This document shows positions 1 through 8,647 of a DNA stretch of 64,000 nt, piece by piece. Every line of letters starts with the position of its first letter. Position 1 is the first letter of the stretch. The position numbers and the translations under genes are program-made. The stretch is from positions 1,426,238 to 1,490,237 of the forward strand of contig NZ_CP022314.1 in assembly GCF_003352915.1 (NCBI RefSeq), given 5' to 3'. The DNA comes from Arthrobacter sp. PM3. GTDB lineage: Bacteria > Actinomycetota > Actinomycetes > Actinomycetales > Micrococcaceae. The notes beneath the pieces are model-generated. The model saw nothing but the letters and a program-made list of their open reading frames with translations, was not told the DNA's origin and ran no database searches.

Positions 1-17
1 GCAGGGCCACACCAATG

Positions 18-33
18 TGTTTCACGTGAAACC
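18..33. promoter_or_regulatory. parS: parS site 1
   Basis: TGTTTCACGTGAAACC matches the conserved bacterial parS palindrome TGTTTCACGTGAAACA at 15 of 16 positions. ParB, encoded nearby, is expected to load here as a CTP-dependent clamp. It lies about 1.5 kb from the next site, at the far edge of the cluster. Confidence 0.93.
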
Positions 34-123
34 AGATATGGCGCCGGCGCTTGTTCACCCGCCCCGGCCAGCCGCTACTCAAGGTCTAAGTGACCGAGGC
101 TGCGGGGCGTCCCAGCCCTTGAA

Positions 124-176
124 TAATCCACAAAGTTATCCACAGCGATATCCACCGTTCGATCCACTGTGGATGA
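124..176. other. DnaA-box-like cluster
   Basis: TTATCCACA at 136-144 is a perfect DnaA box. TAATCCACA at 124-132 and TGTGGATGA (reverse strand) at 168-176 are one-mismatch boxes, with a weaker TATCCACC near 149. Four box-like 9-mers within 55 bp is far above chance. The group lies 9 kb from dnaA on the parB side and is not next to any gene. It could titrate DnaA or be a remnant of a larger origin. Confidence 0.6.
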
Positions 177-1546
177 TGGATCGAATTGCCAAAAGCAGTC
201 CTGCCCCTCTGCCTCGGGGCGCCAACGCCTGCCGTGCCTCCGGTCCCGCACGGGAGCGATCGAGCGGCCTCATGCACCTGTACGCCCACCCAGGACAACA
301 ACGACGTCTCCGCCCTCCGAGCCACTGGCACCACCCACCAGCCGGCCAGCAGGCCACCCCAGCGACGCGGGCGGGGCGTTCAGTAGACGAAGCGTCCAGG
401 AGGCGACGCATCCGGTAGGTGTCGGACATCGAAGGAACAGCGCGCGGCCGACGTCCCTCACGCGGCACCTCAGACCGAAACATGGAGGCATGACTCCGGC
501 GCAATGCGGCCGTCCACAGAACCTTCTGAGGGGGGAGCGCCGCTGCCTCCAAGACGTGGCGGCGTCCTCCCGGACACGCCGGCATGCCAAGCCCCACGGC
601 CAGCAGCAGCTCGCCCAGCCACCCCAAAGCACGTGGTCCCCGCGCGGTGAACGTCCCCCGGTGAACCTTGCCCTAGCATCGCGGGCCTCGTCCGCTCGAA
701 CCCGACCGGAGTCTCCAAGTTGCATTGTTGCCGCGAGCGTCGCGCAATCGGCGGACCGAAGAGGGTGGGCGGGAGCATGCGAAGGGACATTGGGCAATGC
801 AGGACGTTCTCCCTGGGGGAGCGGGGAGCAATGAGTGGGGGACCACTCCTGGCTCTGTCCTCGTACACGCGCGCAGCGGCGGCCCATCTTATGGTCCTCG
901 GTACGACGACCTCGATCCCCTTCCAGGGCCGGACAGGATCATGGCTCGGTCATGGTCCGAGTCAGGGACGTCGGGCCAGGAAGTAGCTAAGGGGGTAGGA
1001 ACTCGGGCATGACCGATCCTCCAGCTGCAGTCGAGTAGCACAAACTGTAAGGCCGGGTACGCAAGACGACAGCAGCACGCGGGGATGCAGCCTCCCACGA
1101 ATGCGGACGACCTGGCGGCTTCCATCCTCGCGAGAGTCGAGACAGAGCCACTCCGATGTGAACTGCCCACACGGAATCATTGGCCAGGGCGCGACGCCCA
1201 TCCGTGACACGGCGTCAGCAGGAGTGGAGGATGATGTCCGCGTAACCTCCTGGCGTGCGCATCGGGCGCTATGCCGGCATTCCGCCCTCGTGACTGTCCC
1301 GTCGGAGGTCTAGTGGAGATCGGATCTACGATGGCGCCATCGGGGACTCCCGTCCGGTTCAGGGGCTGGCCGGTTCATGGGTGGCCGGTTCCCCGGCTTA
1401 CCATCCATCAACTGTCCCGCCAGAGCCAGTCCGCAGAAATCCCTGCCACCTCAGTCTTCGCGCATCACCACACAAGCCCGGAGGGGAGGAGCGCCAGCCG
1501 AATTTTGGCACCGCTCGCGACCGCGGGGGCGCCGGCGCCCTGTCGC

Positions 1547-1562
1547 CGTTTCACGTGAAACC
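1547..1562. promoter_or_regulatory. parS: parS site 2 (first of the phased array)
   Basis: CGTTTCACGTGAAACC matches the parS consensus at 14 of 16 positions with the central 14-mer intact. It begins a run of four sites spaced 40, 41 and 45 bp apart. Confidence 0.92.
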
Positions 1563-1586
1563 GTGCAGCAGGTGACGAGTCACCTA

Positions 1587-1602
1587 GCTTTCACGTGAAA
1601 CC
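1587..1602. promoter_or_regulatory. parS: parS site 3
   Basis: GCTTTCACGTGAAACC matches at 13 of 16 positions; the core TTTCACGTGAAAC is intact. It lies 40 bp after site 2. It is followed, as site 2 is, by a related spacer containing GAC-GAGTCAC, so the spacers are duplicated along with the sites. Confidence 0.88.
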
Positions 1603-1627
1603 ATGCACCTGCTGACGAGTCACTTAC

Positions 1628-1643
1628 CGTTTCACGTGAAACC
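1628..1643. promoter_or_regulatory. parS: parS site 4
   Basis: CGTTTCACGTGAAACC matches at 14 of 16 positions, 41 bp after site 3. Confidence 0.92.
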
Positions 1644-1672
1644 GAACCCCTCCTTCCGCATCTGCATCATGG

Positions 1673-1688
1673 TGTTTCACGTGAAACA
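1673..1688. promoter_or_regulatory. parS: parS site 5 (perfect)
   Basis: TGTTTCACGTGAAACA is a 16/16 match to the consensus, 45 bp after site 4. It closes the four-site array. Confidence 0.96.
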
Positions 1689-2443
1689 CAGTTCATGTCC
1701 CTGGCTTCCTCCCGATCAGCCATGCCGCCGTCGCGCATGGCAGTCACGGACAGAACCTTCCGGATCAAGCACGACCGCCTCCCGTCCAACTTCGAAGCCT
1801 GAGGAGACGGGCTTCATCGGCAGGAGGGACGTTCGCCCAGGTGCTCAATGTTCCTCAGGCCCTGAATGCTGCACTCCATCGGCCAGCAACCAGGAGGTCA
1901 AGAGCAGGCGCATCCACCCCACAGCGGGCCGCCCAGCAGGCCGAGGGGCGTCGGGAGACGACGACAAGCCTACAATTCACCTGCACGACTGTCTCAGTGG
2001 CCGCAGGGGCCGAAGCAGCGGGGCACACCGAGGTCGAGGCGACGTGAAAGGGGCGGCATGAGCACCACTTGCAGGCGCGGCATGCCCCTCGGTCCGCCTT
2101 TGCGTGCCGGCGCTCGCTCGGCAGCAGCAACACGTTCCGGCCCTACTGAGAGAACCGGCCTTTGGCAGCCGTCCGCAACGACTGCCTCTATCTTGGGAAG
2201 CAGTGGCAAGATGACACTAGGGCAGTCCACATGTGCGACGGAGGGCGGGCAGACAGCCGTACGCACCTCGGCATCGGCTCAGCGGCAGCGTCTGCCTCCG
2301 TGAGAACATCACCAAAGCCTGGGCTCCACGCCGACGGCACCTGTGACTGGCGCTGGCCTGCAACGCAGACGTCCGAAGTTCCGGGCCCAGTTGGGTGCCA
2401 AGAGGGGGCCATTGCACGCAATCCGAGCCGGATTTGTTGCAAG

Positions 2444-2505
2444 AGTGCCAGTGCGCAAAAGTGCCAGTGCGCAGGAGTGCAGGGCGCAAGAGTGCAGGGC
2501 GCGAG
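2444..2505. repeat. Short tandem repeat, four units of 15-16 bp
   Basis: Units are AGTGCCAGTGCGCAAA, AGTGCCAGTGCGCAGG, AGTGCAGGGCGCAAG and AGTGCAGGGCGCGAG. They fall into two pairs, suggesting stepwise duplication. The repeat lies in gene-free DNA, so no coding role is expected. Confidence 0.8.
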
Positions 2506-2818
2506 CATGCCGGTGCCTGGTCGGCCTGCTGCCGACTTCCTAACTCCGCCGTCATTCCACCTATCACACGCCGCACGGCACGCATACCTGCCAAGGGCCC
2601 CTTAGGGACGCCGGCCGTGCGGACGCACCCCGGCCTTGTGAAGCCGTCCGGAGATCGGCAGTTGAATGTGTTCGATTGTCGGGCTTCCGGACGCGCATTG
2701 CTCCCCAGGAGACAACGCGCGGCACAGCGTGGGCACACATGCGCCGCGGACGTGCCCATGCGGGCGCCTGCGCTTGGGGACGCTTGAAGAACTGAACGGG
2801 GGCACCCGGCACACAAAA

Positions 2819-2850
2819 GGAGGGTCTGTTTCACGTGAAACAGACCCTCC
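2819..2850 (-). terminator. parS: parB terminator hairpin built around a perfect parS (site 6)
   Basis: A 32-bp perfect palindrome: left arm 2819-2834, right arm 2835-2850. Its centre, 2827-2842, is a 16/16 parS site. Read on the minus strand, in the direction of parB transcription, the hairpin starts 59 bp past the parB stop and is followed by CCTTTTGTG, a short U tract. It therefore looks like an intrinsic terminator and a ParB loading site at once. Confidence 0.82.
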
Positions 2851-2908
2851 GGGACGCGTGGCCATCAGCGCCCTGGCTGGAGCAAGGGCGCTGGCGGGAT
2901 ACAGGATC

Positions 2909-4183
2909 CTAGCTGGATGAACCCGGCGTCAGGACGTCCATGATCCGGTTCAGGTCCTCAACACTGGCAAACTCAATGCTGACACGACCCTTGCGTGCGC
3001 CCAGGGAGATCTTGACGTTGGTATCAAGTCGGTCGGCCAGCGACGATGCAAGATAGTCGAGGCGCTCGTGACGTGCACCCGGCCGCGGGATGTTGTTCTT
3101 GGCCGGCGACGCGGGGCTCTGGTACAGCGTCACGGCTTCTTCCGTGGCGCGCACGGACATGCCTTCGGCAACGATCTTCTGGGCCAGGCGTTCCATGGCC
3201 GCTGCATCGGGGAGGGCCAGGAGGGCGCGGGCATGGCCAGCCGAGATCACGTTTGCGGCCACGCGCCGCTGCACCAGCGGAGGAAGCTTCAACAGCCGCA
3301 GGGTATTCGACACCTGCGGCCGCGAACGCCCGATCCGGTCCGCCAGCTGCTCGTGGGTGGTACCAAAGTCCTCGAGGAGCTGCTGGTAGGCCGCAGCCTC
3401 TTCGAGCGGATTCAGCTGGCTCCGGTGGAGGTTCTCCAGGAGGGCGTCGCGCAGGAGGTCATCGTCAGTGGTGTCGCGGACAATCGCGGGGATCGTTTCC
3501 AGGCCTGCGGCCTGCACTGCACGCCAGCGGCGCTCACCCATGACCAGCTCGTAGGGTTCGCCACCTTCTTCGGTTGAAGTGCGGACCACGATTGGCTGGA
3601 GGACGCCGATTTCGCGCACGGAGTGCACGAGCTCCGCCATGTCGTCCTCATCGAAGACGGACCGGGGCTGCTTGCGGTTGGGATGGATGTCGGTGACCGG
3701 AATTTCGGCAAACCTGACACCGGGCACAGCGACCAGTTCGACTTCTGCTGCGGCGTCGACGTGGGTAGTGGCATCAAATGCCAGCTGCTCGCCGGCGGGG
3801 GCGGCAGCGCCGGCCTGCGAGGACTTTGGAGCTGCGGGCTTCCGCGCCGGCGCCTTCCTGGGCTCGGTCGCAGCAGGAGCTACGTCGCCGGGCGCGTCGC
3901 CCGACGTCGAAGCTGCCGGCTGCGGTGACTTAGTCTGCGACTTGGCAGGAGACTTTGCAGGTGACTTGGAGGGCGCTGCTTTGTCCTGGCCCGGCTCGGG
4001 AATCGAACCTGGAATATCCAAGAGCGCGCCCGGTCCCGTGTCCGAAGCCTTCTTCCGGGCTTCGGGGAAGAATAGGTCCACAGGCCGGGACGGGGCAGCA
4101 CCGTTACCGGAGGTATTAGCCGCGGCGGAACTTGGAATGAGTGCGCCAAGTCCACGGCCGAGGCCGCGTCGCTTATCGCTCAT
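2909..4183 (-). CDS. parB: Chromosome partitioning protein ParB
   Basis: ParB is the CTP-dependent DNA clamp that loads at parS, spreads and recruits SMC. It works with ParA to segregate origins. The 424-residue protein begins with the Arg/Gly-rich ParA-stimulating peptide ([14 protein letters not shown], 5-17). A long Pro/Ala/Lys linker (about 40-150) with KSPAK repeats follows. The ParB/Srx domain (about 158-300) has the CTP-binding GERRWRA motif (216-222), the [14 protein letters not shown] segment (250-263) and a helix-turn-helix (about 275-297). The C terminus is the dimerisation domain. The linker makes it longer than the roughly 290-residue Bacillus protein, a common actinobacterial trait. 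It lies 68 bp behind parA, probably in one transcript, and ends before a parS-bearing hairpin. Confidence 0.97.
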   Translation of the reverse strand: MSDKRRGLGRGLGALIPSSAAANTSGNGAAPSRPVDLFFPEARKKASDTGPGALLDIPGSIPEPGQDKAAPSKSPAKSPAKSQTKSPQPAASTSGDAPGDVAPAATEPRKAPARKPAAPKSSQAGAAAPAGEQLAFDATTHVDAAAEVELVAVPGVRFAEIPVTDIHPNRKQPRSVFDEDDMAELVHSVREIGVLQPIVVRTSTEEGGEPYELVMGERRWRAVQAAGLETIPAIVRDTTDDDLLRDALLENLHRSQLNPLEEAAAYQQLLEDFGTTHEQLADRIGRSRPQVSNTLRLLKLPPLVQRRVAANVISAGHARALLALPDAAAMERLAQKIVAEGMSVRATEEAVTLYQSPASPAKNNIPRPGARHERLDYLASSLADRLDTNVKISLGARKGRVSIEFASVEDLNRIMDVLTPGSSS

Positions 4184-4251
4184 GGATAAATCCCTCCAGT
4201 GGAAGAGCCGGCGTGCACCTGGCTCTGGCTAGTGCAAATTTTGAAAAGATT

Positions 4252-5319
4252 CTAACGTTCAGCGATTTCCGCTGCGGCTTCCAGATAGGACAAGGCGCCG
4301 CTGGAAGAAGGATCGTACGTCATGACCGTCTGCTGGTAGCTCGGTGCTTCGGAAATGCGAACTGAACGCGGCACTACGGCTCCCAGCACCTGCTGCGGGA
4401 AGTGCTCGCGGACTTCGGCTGCCACCTGGGCCGCGAGGTTGGTGCGGCCGTCGTACATGGTCAGCAGAATGGTGGACACAACCAGATCGGCATTCAAGTG
4501 CTTCTGGATCATCTCGATGTTCTTCAGCAACTGGCTCAATCCCTCGAGCGCGTAGTACTCGCACTGGATCGGGATGAGCACTTCACCGGCGGCGCAGAAG
4601 GCGTTGACCGTCAGGAGACCCAGGCTCGGCGGGCAGTCAATGAAGATATAGTCCAGCCGCTCCTCGCCGTTCTTGGCGCGCTCCTTGGAATACACGTCGA
4701 TGGCCCGGCGCAGCCGCTGCTCGCGTGCCACGAGGCTGACGAGTTCGATTTCTGCGCCGGCCAGGTGAATGGTGGCGGGGGCGCAGATCAGCTTGTCAAT
4801 GTCGGGGCACGGGGCCACAACATCCTTCAACGGGACGTCGTTGATCAGGACATCGTAGATGCTGTCGACGTCGGCGTGGTGCTCAATGCCCAGGGCAGTC
4901 GAGGCGTTCCCCTGCGGATCGATGTCGATCACGAGCACGTTCAGGCCGGCCGCGGCCAGCGCGGCGGCGATGTTGACGGTCGTCGTGGTCTTGCCGACGC
5001 CGCCCTTCTGGTTCGACACCGTGAAGATCCGGGTCTTTTCCGGCTTGGGCAACTGCCGGCCCAGGAGCCGTTCACGGCGCTTGTTCTCGTGCGCGAGGTC
5101 CCGGGCGATGGGGCTGGAGTCGTCGATGGAGTCCAGCACTGTCCCAAGGTGCGGCAAGGACGTTTCACGTGAAACACCGGCCATCCCGGTGGCTCTTGCA
5201 ACCGGTCCCGTGTGAGTACCGGAGTAATCATGAGCGACTGCGGGAGCCGTAAACGCCCGGGCGGACCCCAGGGACACAAACGGCGGGATCCGCTGTGTGG
5301 AGGCTTCGCTACTGCTCAC
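4252..5319 (-). CDS. parA: Chromosome partitioning ATPase ParA
   Basis: ParA is a deviant Walker ATPase that binds DNA non-specifically and is driven along the nucleoid by ParB-parS complexes. Of the 355 residues, about 1-95 are a poorly conserved actinobacterial extension. The AAA_31/CbiA fold follows with the Walker A KGGVGKTTTT (105-114), DIDPQGNAS and the switch segment FIDCPPSLG. The N-terminal extension contains VSRET (49-53), the codons of which form a parS site. The chosen ATG at 5319 keeps this extension; a downstream start cannot be excluded. parA, rsmG and jag are read in one direction and are probably co-transcribed. Confidence 0.96.
   Translation of the reverse strand: MSSSEASTQRIPPFVSLGSARAFTAPAVAHDYSGTHTGPVARATGMAGVSRETSLPHLGTVLDSIDDSSPIARDLAHENKRRERLLGRQLPKPEKTRIFTVSNQKGGVGKTTTTVNIAAALAAAGLNVLVIDIDPQGNASTALGIEHHADVDSIYDVLINDVPLKDVVAPCPDIDKLICAPATIHLAGAEIELVSLVAREQRLRRAIDVYSKERAKNGEERLDYIFIDCPPSLGLLTVNAFCAAGEVLIPIQCEYYALEGLSQLLKNIEMIQKHLNADLVVSTILLTMYDGRTNLAAQVAAEVREHFPQQVLGAVVPRSVRISEAPSYQQTVMTYDPSSSGALSYLEAAAEIAER
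5161..5176. promoter_or_regulatory. parS: parS site 7, inside parA
   Basis: CGTTTCACGTGAAACA matches parS at 15 of 16 positions. It lies within parA codons 49-53 (VSRET), so it constrains the protein sequence. A parS in the parA-parB operon would let ParB bind over its own operon. Confidence 0.93.
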
Positions 5320-5406
5320 TATGACACGCTCACTCTCATTCGGCTCTTGCTGCCGGTTACTAGCCTAACCTCTTCCCCTCAAACTCCCCGGGCACCGGGG
5401 CCGGTG

Positions 5407-6069
5407 CTAGGCAATCTTTTGAGGCTTGTTCACTACGATTCGCACGACGGTGGTGGGTTCTTCGAGCAGGTCCTCGCCCACCACAACCACGGACGTCTCA
5501 ACGCCGCCCAGCTTGCGGATCACTTTGGCTGCCTTCTCGATTTCCTCGCCGGCGCTGCGTCCCTTGATGGCAACGACCTCGCCCTTGCCGTTCAGCAGCG
5601 GGATGGTCAGTCCGGCCAGGTTGGACAGTGCTGATACCGCACGGGCCGTGACGACGTCTGCGTTCACGAGTCCCACGGCGAGCTCCGCCCGCGTGCGCAT
5701 GATGGTGACGTTGTCGAGCCCGAGATCATCGACGACCTCCTGGAGCCAGATGACCCGGCGTTCCAGCGGTTCGATCAGGGTCAGTTCGAGATCCGGACGG
5801 GCAATGGCCAGGCACAGACCGGGCAGGCCTGCGCCGCTGCCGACGTCGGCAACATGGCTTCCGTGGGCAATCTGGCTCTCGATGACGGCACAGTTGAGCA
5901 CGTGCCGGCTCCACAGGCGCGGCACCTCTCGCGGCCCGATCAGGCCCCGTTCGGTTCCGGAGGTCGCCAGGTGTTCGACGTAGCGCTTGGCCAGGTCCAG
6001 CCGGTCGCCGAAAATGGACTCGGCTGCCTTGAGTTCGGGTTCGGTGATTTCAACCATCAAGCTAGTCAA
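5407..6069 (-). CDS. rsmG: 16S rRNA (guanine-N7)-methyltransferase RsmG
   Basis: It methylates N7 of a guanine in the 530 loop of 16S rRNA using S-adenosylmethionine; loss gives low-level streptomycin resistance in several bacteria. The 220-residue length is usual for GidB/RsmG. The SAM-binding loop reads VADVGSGAGLPG (about 73-84), followed by the ELTLIEPLERR strand and VVTARAVSALSNL. The alternative start MVEITEPE, five codons in, is equally possible. It lies 4 bp behind jag. Confidence 0.96.
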   Translation of the reverse strand: MTSLMVEITEPELKAAESIFGDRLDLAKRYVEHLATSGTERGLIGPREVPRLWSRHVLNCAVIESQIAHGSHVADVGSGAGLPGLCLAIARPDLELTLIEPLERRVIWLQEVVDDLGLDNVTIMRTRAELAVGLVNADVVTARAVSALSNLAGLTIPLLNGKGEVVAIKGRSAGEEIEKAAKVIRKLGGVETSVVVVGEDLLEEPTTVVRIVVNKPQKIA

Positions 6070-6073
6070 TGGT

Positions 6074-6661
6074 TCAGTCTGCGGAGACGACGATGTGCCG
6101 GTCGGCGCCTTCGCCTTCGGATTCGCTCACCAGACCCAGATCGGCCACGGCGTCGTGCACGATCTTGCGCTCGTAGGCGCTCATCGGGGCCAGGGCCACG
6201 GCTTCGCCGGACTTCTTGACCTCGGCGACGGCATCCTCAGCGATCTTCTGCAAATCGCCGGCACGATCAGCACGGTAGCCGTTGATATCCAGGACCAAGC
6301 GGGAGCGGTTTTCGGTGGCGGAGAGTACGGCCAGCCGGGTCAGTTCCTGGAGTGCCTCGAGCACTTCGCCGTCCCGGCCTACCAGGCTCTCCAGCCCGGC
6401 CGATTCCTCTTCGGCAACGATCGAGATGTAGGTGCGCCCGTTGCGGACCTCGATGTCGATGTCACCGTCAATGTCCGCGATGTCCAGCAGTTCCTCGAGG
6501 TAGTCGGCGGCGACGTCGCCCTCCTCTTCGAGACGGCTTGCGGAGACACTCTTGACGGGGCTGTTCCCCTCGGGAGACGCGTCGCGGGACGCCTCCTGGG
6601 CGTCGTCGCGGTCCTCGTCAAACTCGGCGGAAATAGCGTGTTCGGTGCTCTCGGCGGACAT
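6074..6661 (-). CDS. jag: Jag/KhpB-type RNA-binding protein (KH and R3H domains)
   Basis: A 195-residue cytoplasmic protein next to yidC, as in most Gram-positive bacteria. An acidic N terminus (1-70) precedes a KH-like domain (about 75-140, with LVGRDGEVLEALQELTRLAV) and a C-terminal R3H domain containing MSAYERKIVHDAV, the typical R3H helix with Arg and His. KhpB homologues bind small RNAs and influence cell elongation; that role is family knowledge. The start overlaps the yidC stop by one base. Confidence 0.93.
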   Translation of the reverse strand: MSAESTEHAISAEFDEDRDDAQEASRDASPEGNSPVKSVSASRLEEEGDVAADYLEELLDIADIDGDIDIEVRNGRTYISIVAEEESAGLESLVGRDGEVLEALQELTRLAVLSATENRSRLVLDINGYRADRAGDLQKIAEDAVAEVKKSGEAVALAPMSAYERKIVHDAVADLGLVSESEGEGADRHIVVSAD

Positions 6662-7638
6662 TACTTCCTCTTCCTGTTTTTACGTTGCGGCTGGACGCGC
6701 TGGGTCTTGGCATCCACGGGGGCAACCACGGCTTCGGCTGCCTGTGCTTCTGCCTTCTTGCCGCCCATGAGGGGCAGAGCCGGCAGGCCCTTGGCGGCCC
6801 GGCGTTCGGCGAGAGCCTTGGCGGCCGGGGATCCGGGGGTGGGCATCCGGCGGATCACGAAGAACTGCTGCCCCATGGTCCAGAGGTTGGTGGTGGTCCA
6901 GTAGATCAGGACGCCAATGGGGAAGTTGATGCCGCCCACACCGAAGACGACCGGCAGGATGTAGAGCATCATTTTTTGCTGGCGCATGAACGGGCTGGCC
7001 AAGGCCTCTTCGGACATGTTCTTGGCCATGATCTGCTTCTGCGTGATGAACTGCGAGGCCGTCATGGCCAGGATCATCACGATGGACAGGATCCATACCG
7101 ACACCACATTGCCACCCGGGGGCGTGCCGTGAAGCAGCGTGGCGGAGAGCGGGGCACCGAAAATCGTGGACTGGTCGAACTGGACGACCTGTTCGTGGCT
7201 CATGGCGCCGATGCCCTGGCCGCTGCTGGCCGCCGAGGTGATGCCGGAGAGCACCTGGAACAGGGCAAAGAAGAACGGCATCTGGATCAGCATGGGCAGG
7301 CAGGCCGAGAACGGATTGGTGCCGTGCTTCTTGTACAGGGCCATCTGCTCCTGCGCCATGGCCTGGCGGGACAGCTGATCGGTCTTGCCCTTGTACTTGT
7401 CCTGCATTTTCTTCAGGTCCGGCTGCAGGAGCTGCATCCCACGCTGGGCCTTGATCTGCTTGACGAAGACGGGAATCAGGGCCGCGCGGATCACCAGCAC
7501 CAGCCCGATGATGGCAAAGGTCCACGTCCAGCCACTGGCCGCCGGCATGCCGATGGCGCTCAGGCCATCGTGGAAGCCCACCATGATGGCTGAGACCAGC
7601 CATTTGAACGGGGCCAGTATTGTTCCAAAGATGTCCAT
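6661..7638 (-). CDS. yidC: Membrane protein insertase YidC
   Basis: It inserts and folds inner-membrane proteins alone or with SecYEG. The 325-residue protein is the Gram-positive form without the large periplasmic domain. Hydrophobic segments are near 10-30, 38-58, about 110-130 (FSACLPMLIQMPFFFALFQV region), about 180-200 and 225-250. The cytoplasmic loop KMQDKYKGKTDQLSRQAM lies between the second and third. The C-terminal tail is strongly basic (KTQRVQPQRKNRKRK), as expected for ribosome contact. It is preceded by yidD and followed by jag. Confidence 0.97.
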   Translation of the reverse strand: MDIFGTILAPFKWLVSAIMVGFHDGLSAIGMPAASGWTWTFAIIGLVLVIRAALIPVFVKQIKAQRGMQLLQPDLKKMQDKYKGKTDQLSRQAMAQEQMALYKKHGTNPFSACLPMLIQMPFFFALFQVLSGITSAASSGQGIGAMSHEQVVQFDQSTIFGAPLSATLLHGTPPGGNVVSVWILSIVMILAMTASQFITQKQIMAKNMSEEALASPFMRQQKMMLYILPVVFGVGGINFPIGVLIYWTTTNLWTMGQQFFVIRRMPTPGSPAAKALAERRAAKGLPALPLMGGKKAEAQAAEAVVAPVDAKTQRVQPQRKNRKRK

Positions 7639-7654
7639 ACGATTTCCCTATTCG

Positions 7655-8065
7655 TCAGGCCGCGCCGCGGCCTTCTCCATCAGGCTGAGCAGCCAAGTAC
7701 TTGTCCGGATTGTTCAGCACAACAATTGTGGGGGTGCGGCCGGCCGGCCATTCCCGGTGCCCGGCGGGGACATGGTCCACTCCGCCGGCATTCCATGGGT
7801 GGCAGTGCAACAGGCGCCTGACAGCCAGCCAGCTTCCCTTCACGGCACCATGTACTGTTATCGCCTCCAGGGCGTAAGCCGAACAGCTGGGGAAAAAGCG
7901 GCACACCTGGCCGTAAAGCGGCGAGACCACCTTGCGGTAGGCCATCAGCAGCACAATGAGGATATTGCGGGGCAGGTTCCAGACCACGCTGCCCAGCCGG
8001 CGCAGGGCCGGCCCGAGAGCCTCAATGCTCAGGCGGGGGACGACGGCGGCAGTTGAGTTACGCAC
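7655..8065 (-). CDS. yidD: Membrane protein insertion efficiency factor YidD
   Basis: A small membrane-associated protein that aids YidC-dependent insertion. It has the family signature CRFFPSCSAYALEAI followed by CHPWNAGGVDHVP; the Cys residues and the PSCS motif are characteristic. An amphipathic or hydrophobic helix (NILIVLLMAYRKVVSPLYG) precedes it. The 136 residues exceed the usual 70-110 because of N- and C-terminal extensions. The first codons overlap the end of rnpA by 8 bp, so the two are translationally linked. Confidence 0.95.
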   Translation of the reverse strand: MRNSTAAVVPRLSIEALGPALRRLGSVVWNLPRNILIVLLMAYRKVVSPLYGQVCRFFPSCSAYALEAITVHGAVKGSWLAVRRLLHCHPWNAGGVDHVPAGHREWPAGRTPTIVVLNNPDKYLAAQPDGEGRGAA

Positions 8066-8468
8066 GCGGGGTCCCTTCCTGTGTTGTCTCGTTAGAACCT
8101 GGTGAAGCAGCCGGGGGAAGTCGATTGCCCAGCCGCTTCATGGTTGCCTCCAAAGCGGCATCGTAGTCGGCAAGCAACTGCTCCCAGCTGGCCCCTGCGG
8201 CAGCGGGCAAGGCCCGGACCACGATAGCGAACCCGAGGCCGTATTTCTGCAACGACAATGCACCGGCTTCTCTCAGTCTCCTCTTAACGAGGTTCCTGAC
8301 AACAGCGTTCCCTACACTTTTGGAAACGATGAATCCGATCCGGCTTGGTTCATCGGCAGCGAGAGCTGCCGTATATAACACTACGTTCCGGCGTCCATTG
8401 CGGACACCGGAACGTACAGTTGTTGAAAAATCGGTTGATGTCCGCAGACGGTTCCTGGTGGCTAGCAC
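8058..8468 (-). CDS. rnpA: Ribonuclease P protein component
   Basis: The protein subunit of RNase P, which matures tRNA 5' ends with the rnpB RNA. 136 residues, beginning MLATRNRLRTSTDF. The family signature is the basic RNR-type helix VGNAVVRNLVKRRLREA (about 52-68), preceded by RIGFIVSKSVG. It lies between rpmH (41 bp upstream) and yidD (overlapping), the order conserved across bacteria. Confidence 0.97.
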   Translation of the reverse strand: MLATRNRLRTSTDFSTTVRSGVRNGRRNVVLYTAALAADEPSRIGFIVSKSVGNAVVRNLVKRRLREAGALSLQKYGLGFAIVVRALPAAAGASWEQLLADYDAALEATMKRLGNRLPPAASPGSNETTQEGTPRA

Positions 8469-8509
8469 CGCTAAACTCGCACAGGGATTTGAACCGACGA
8501 GTCAGTTAT

Positions 8510-8647
8510 TTAGGCCGACAGTTCGGTGCGGCCCTTGCCACGACGGGCTGCCAGGATGGCGCGGCCGGCACGGGTACGCATACGAAGGCGGAAGCCGTGC
8601 TTCTTGGCTCGACGGCGGTTATTCGGCTGAAAAGTCCGCTTGCTCAC
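8510..8647 (-). CDS. rpmH: 50S ribosomal protein L34
   Basis: A 45-residue highly basic ribosomal protein. The translation starts [18 protein letters not shown] and ends GKGRTELSA. It starts with GTG at 8647 ([10 protein letters not shown] is the universal L34 start). It heads the rpmH-rnpA-yidD-yidC-jag-rsmG-parA-parB direction and diverges from dnaA across the left part of the origin. Confidence 0.97.
   Translation of the reverse strand: MSKRTFQPNNRRRAKKHGFRLRMRTRAGRAILAARRGKGRTELSA

Larger units (their letters stand above)
1..2908. other. Gene-free parS region downstream of parB
   Basis: About 2.9 kb with no convincing gene. Open frames exist on both strands, but their translations are Arg/Pro/Ser/Ala-rich with no recognisable domain, as expected of chance frames in G+C-rich DNA. 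The stretch holds six parS palindromes (18, 1547, 1587, 1628, 1673, 2827), a DnaA-box-like group (124-176) and a 15-16 bp tandem repeat (2444-2505). It most plausibly serves as a ParB loading and spreading platform beside the origin, but much of its length has no feature I can assign. It could also contain decayed genes. Confidence 0.7.

Noticed and set aside
169..834. 221-codon open frame in the parS region
   Set aside because: The translation is low-complexity R/P/S/A with no domain; overlapping frames of equal length on the other strand show chance openness in G+C-rich DNA.
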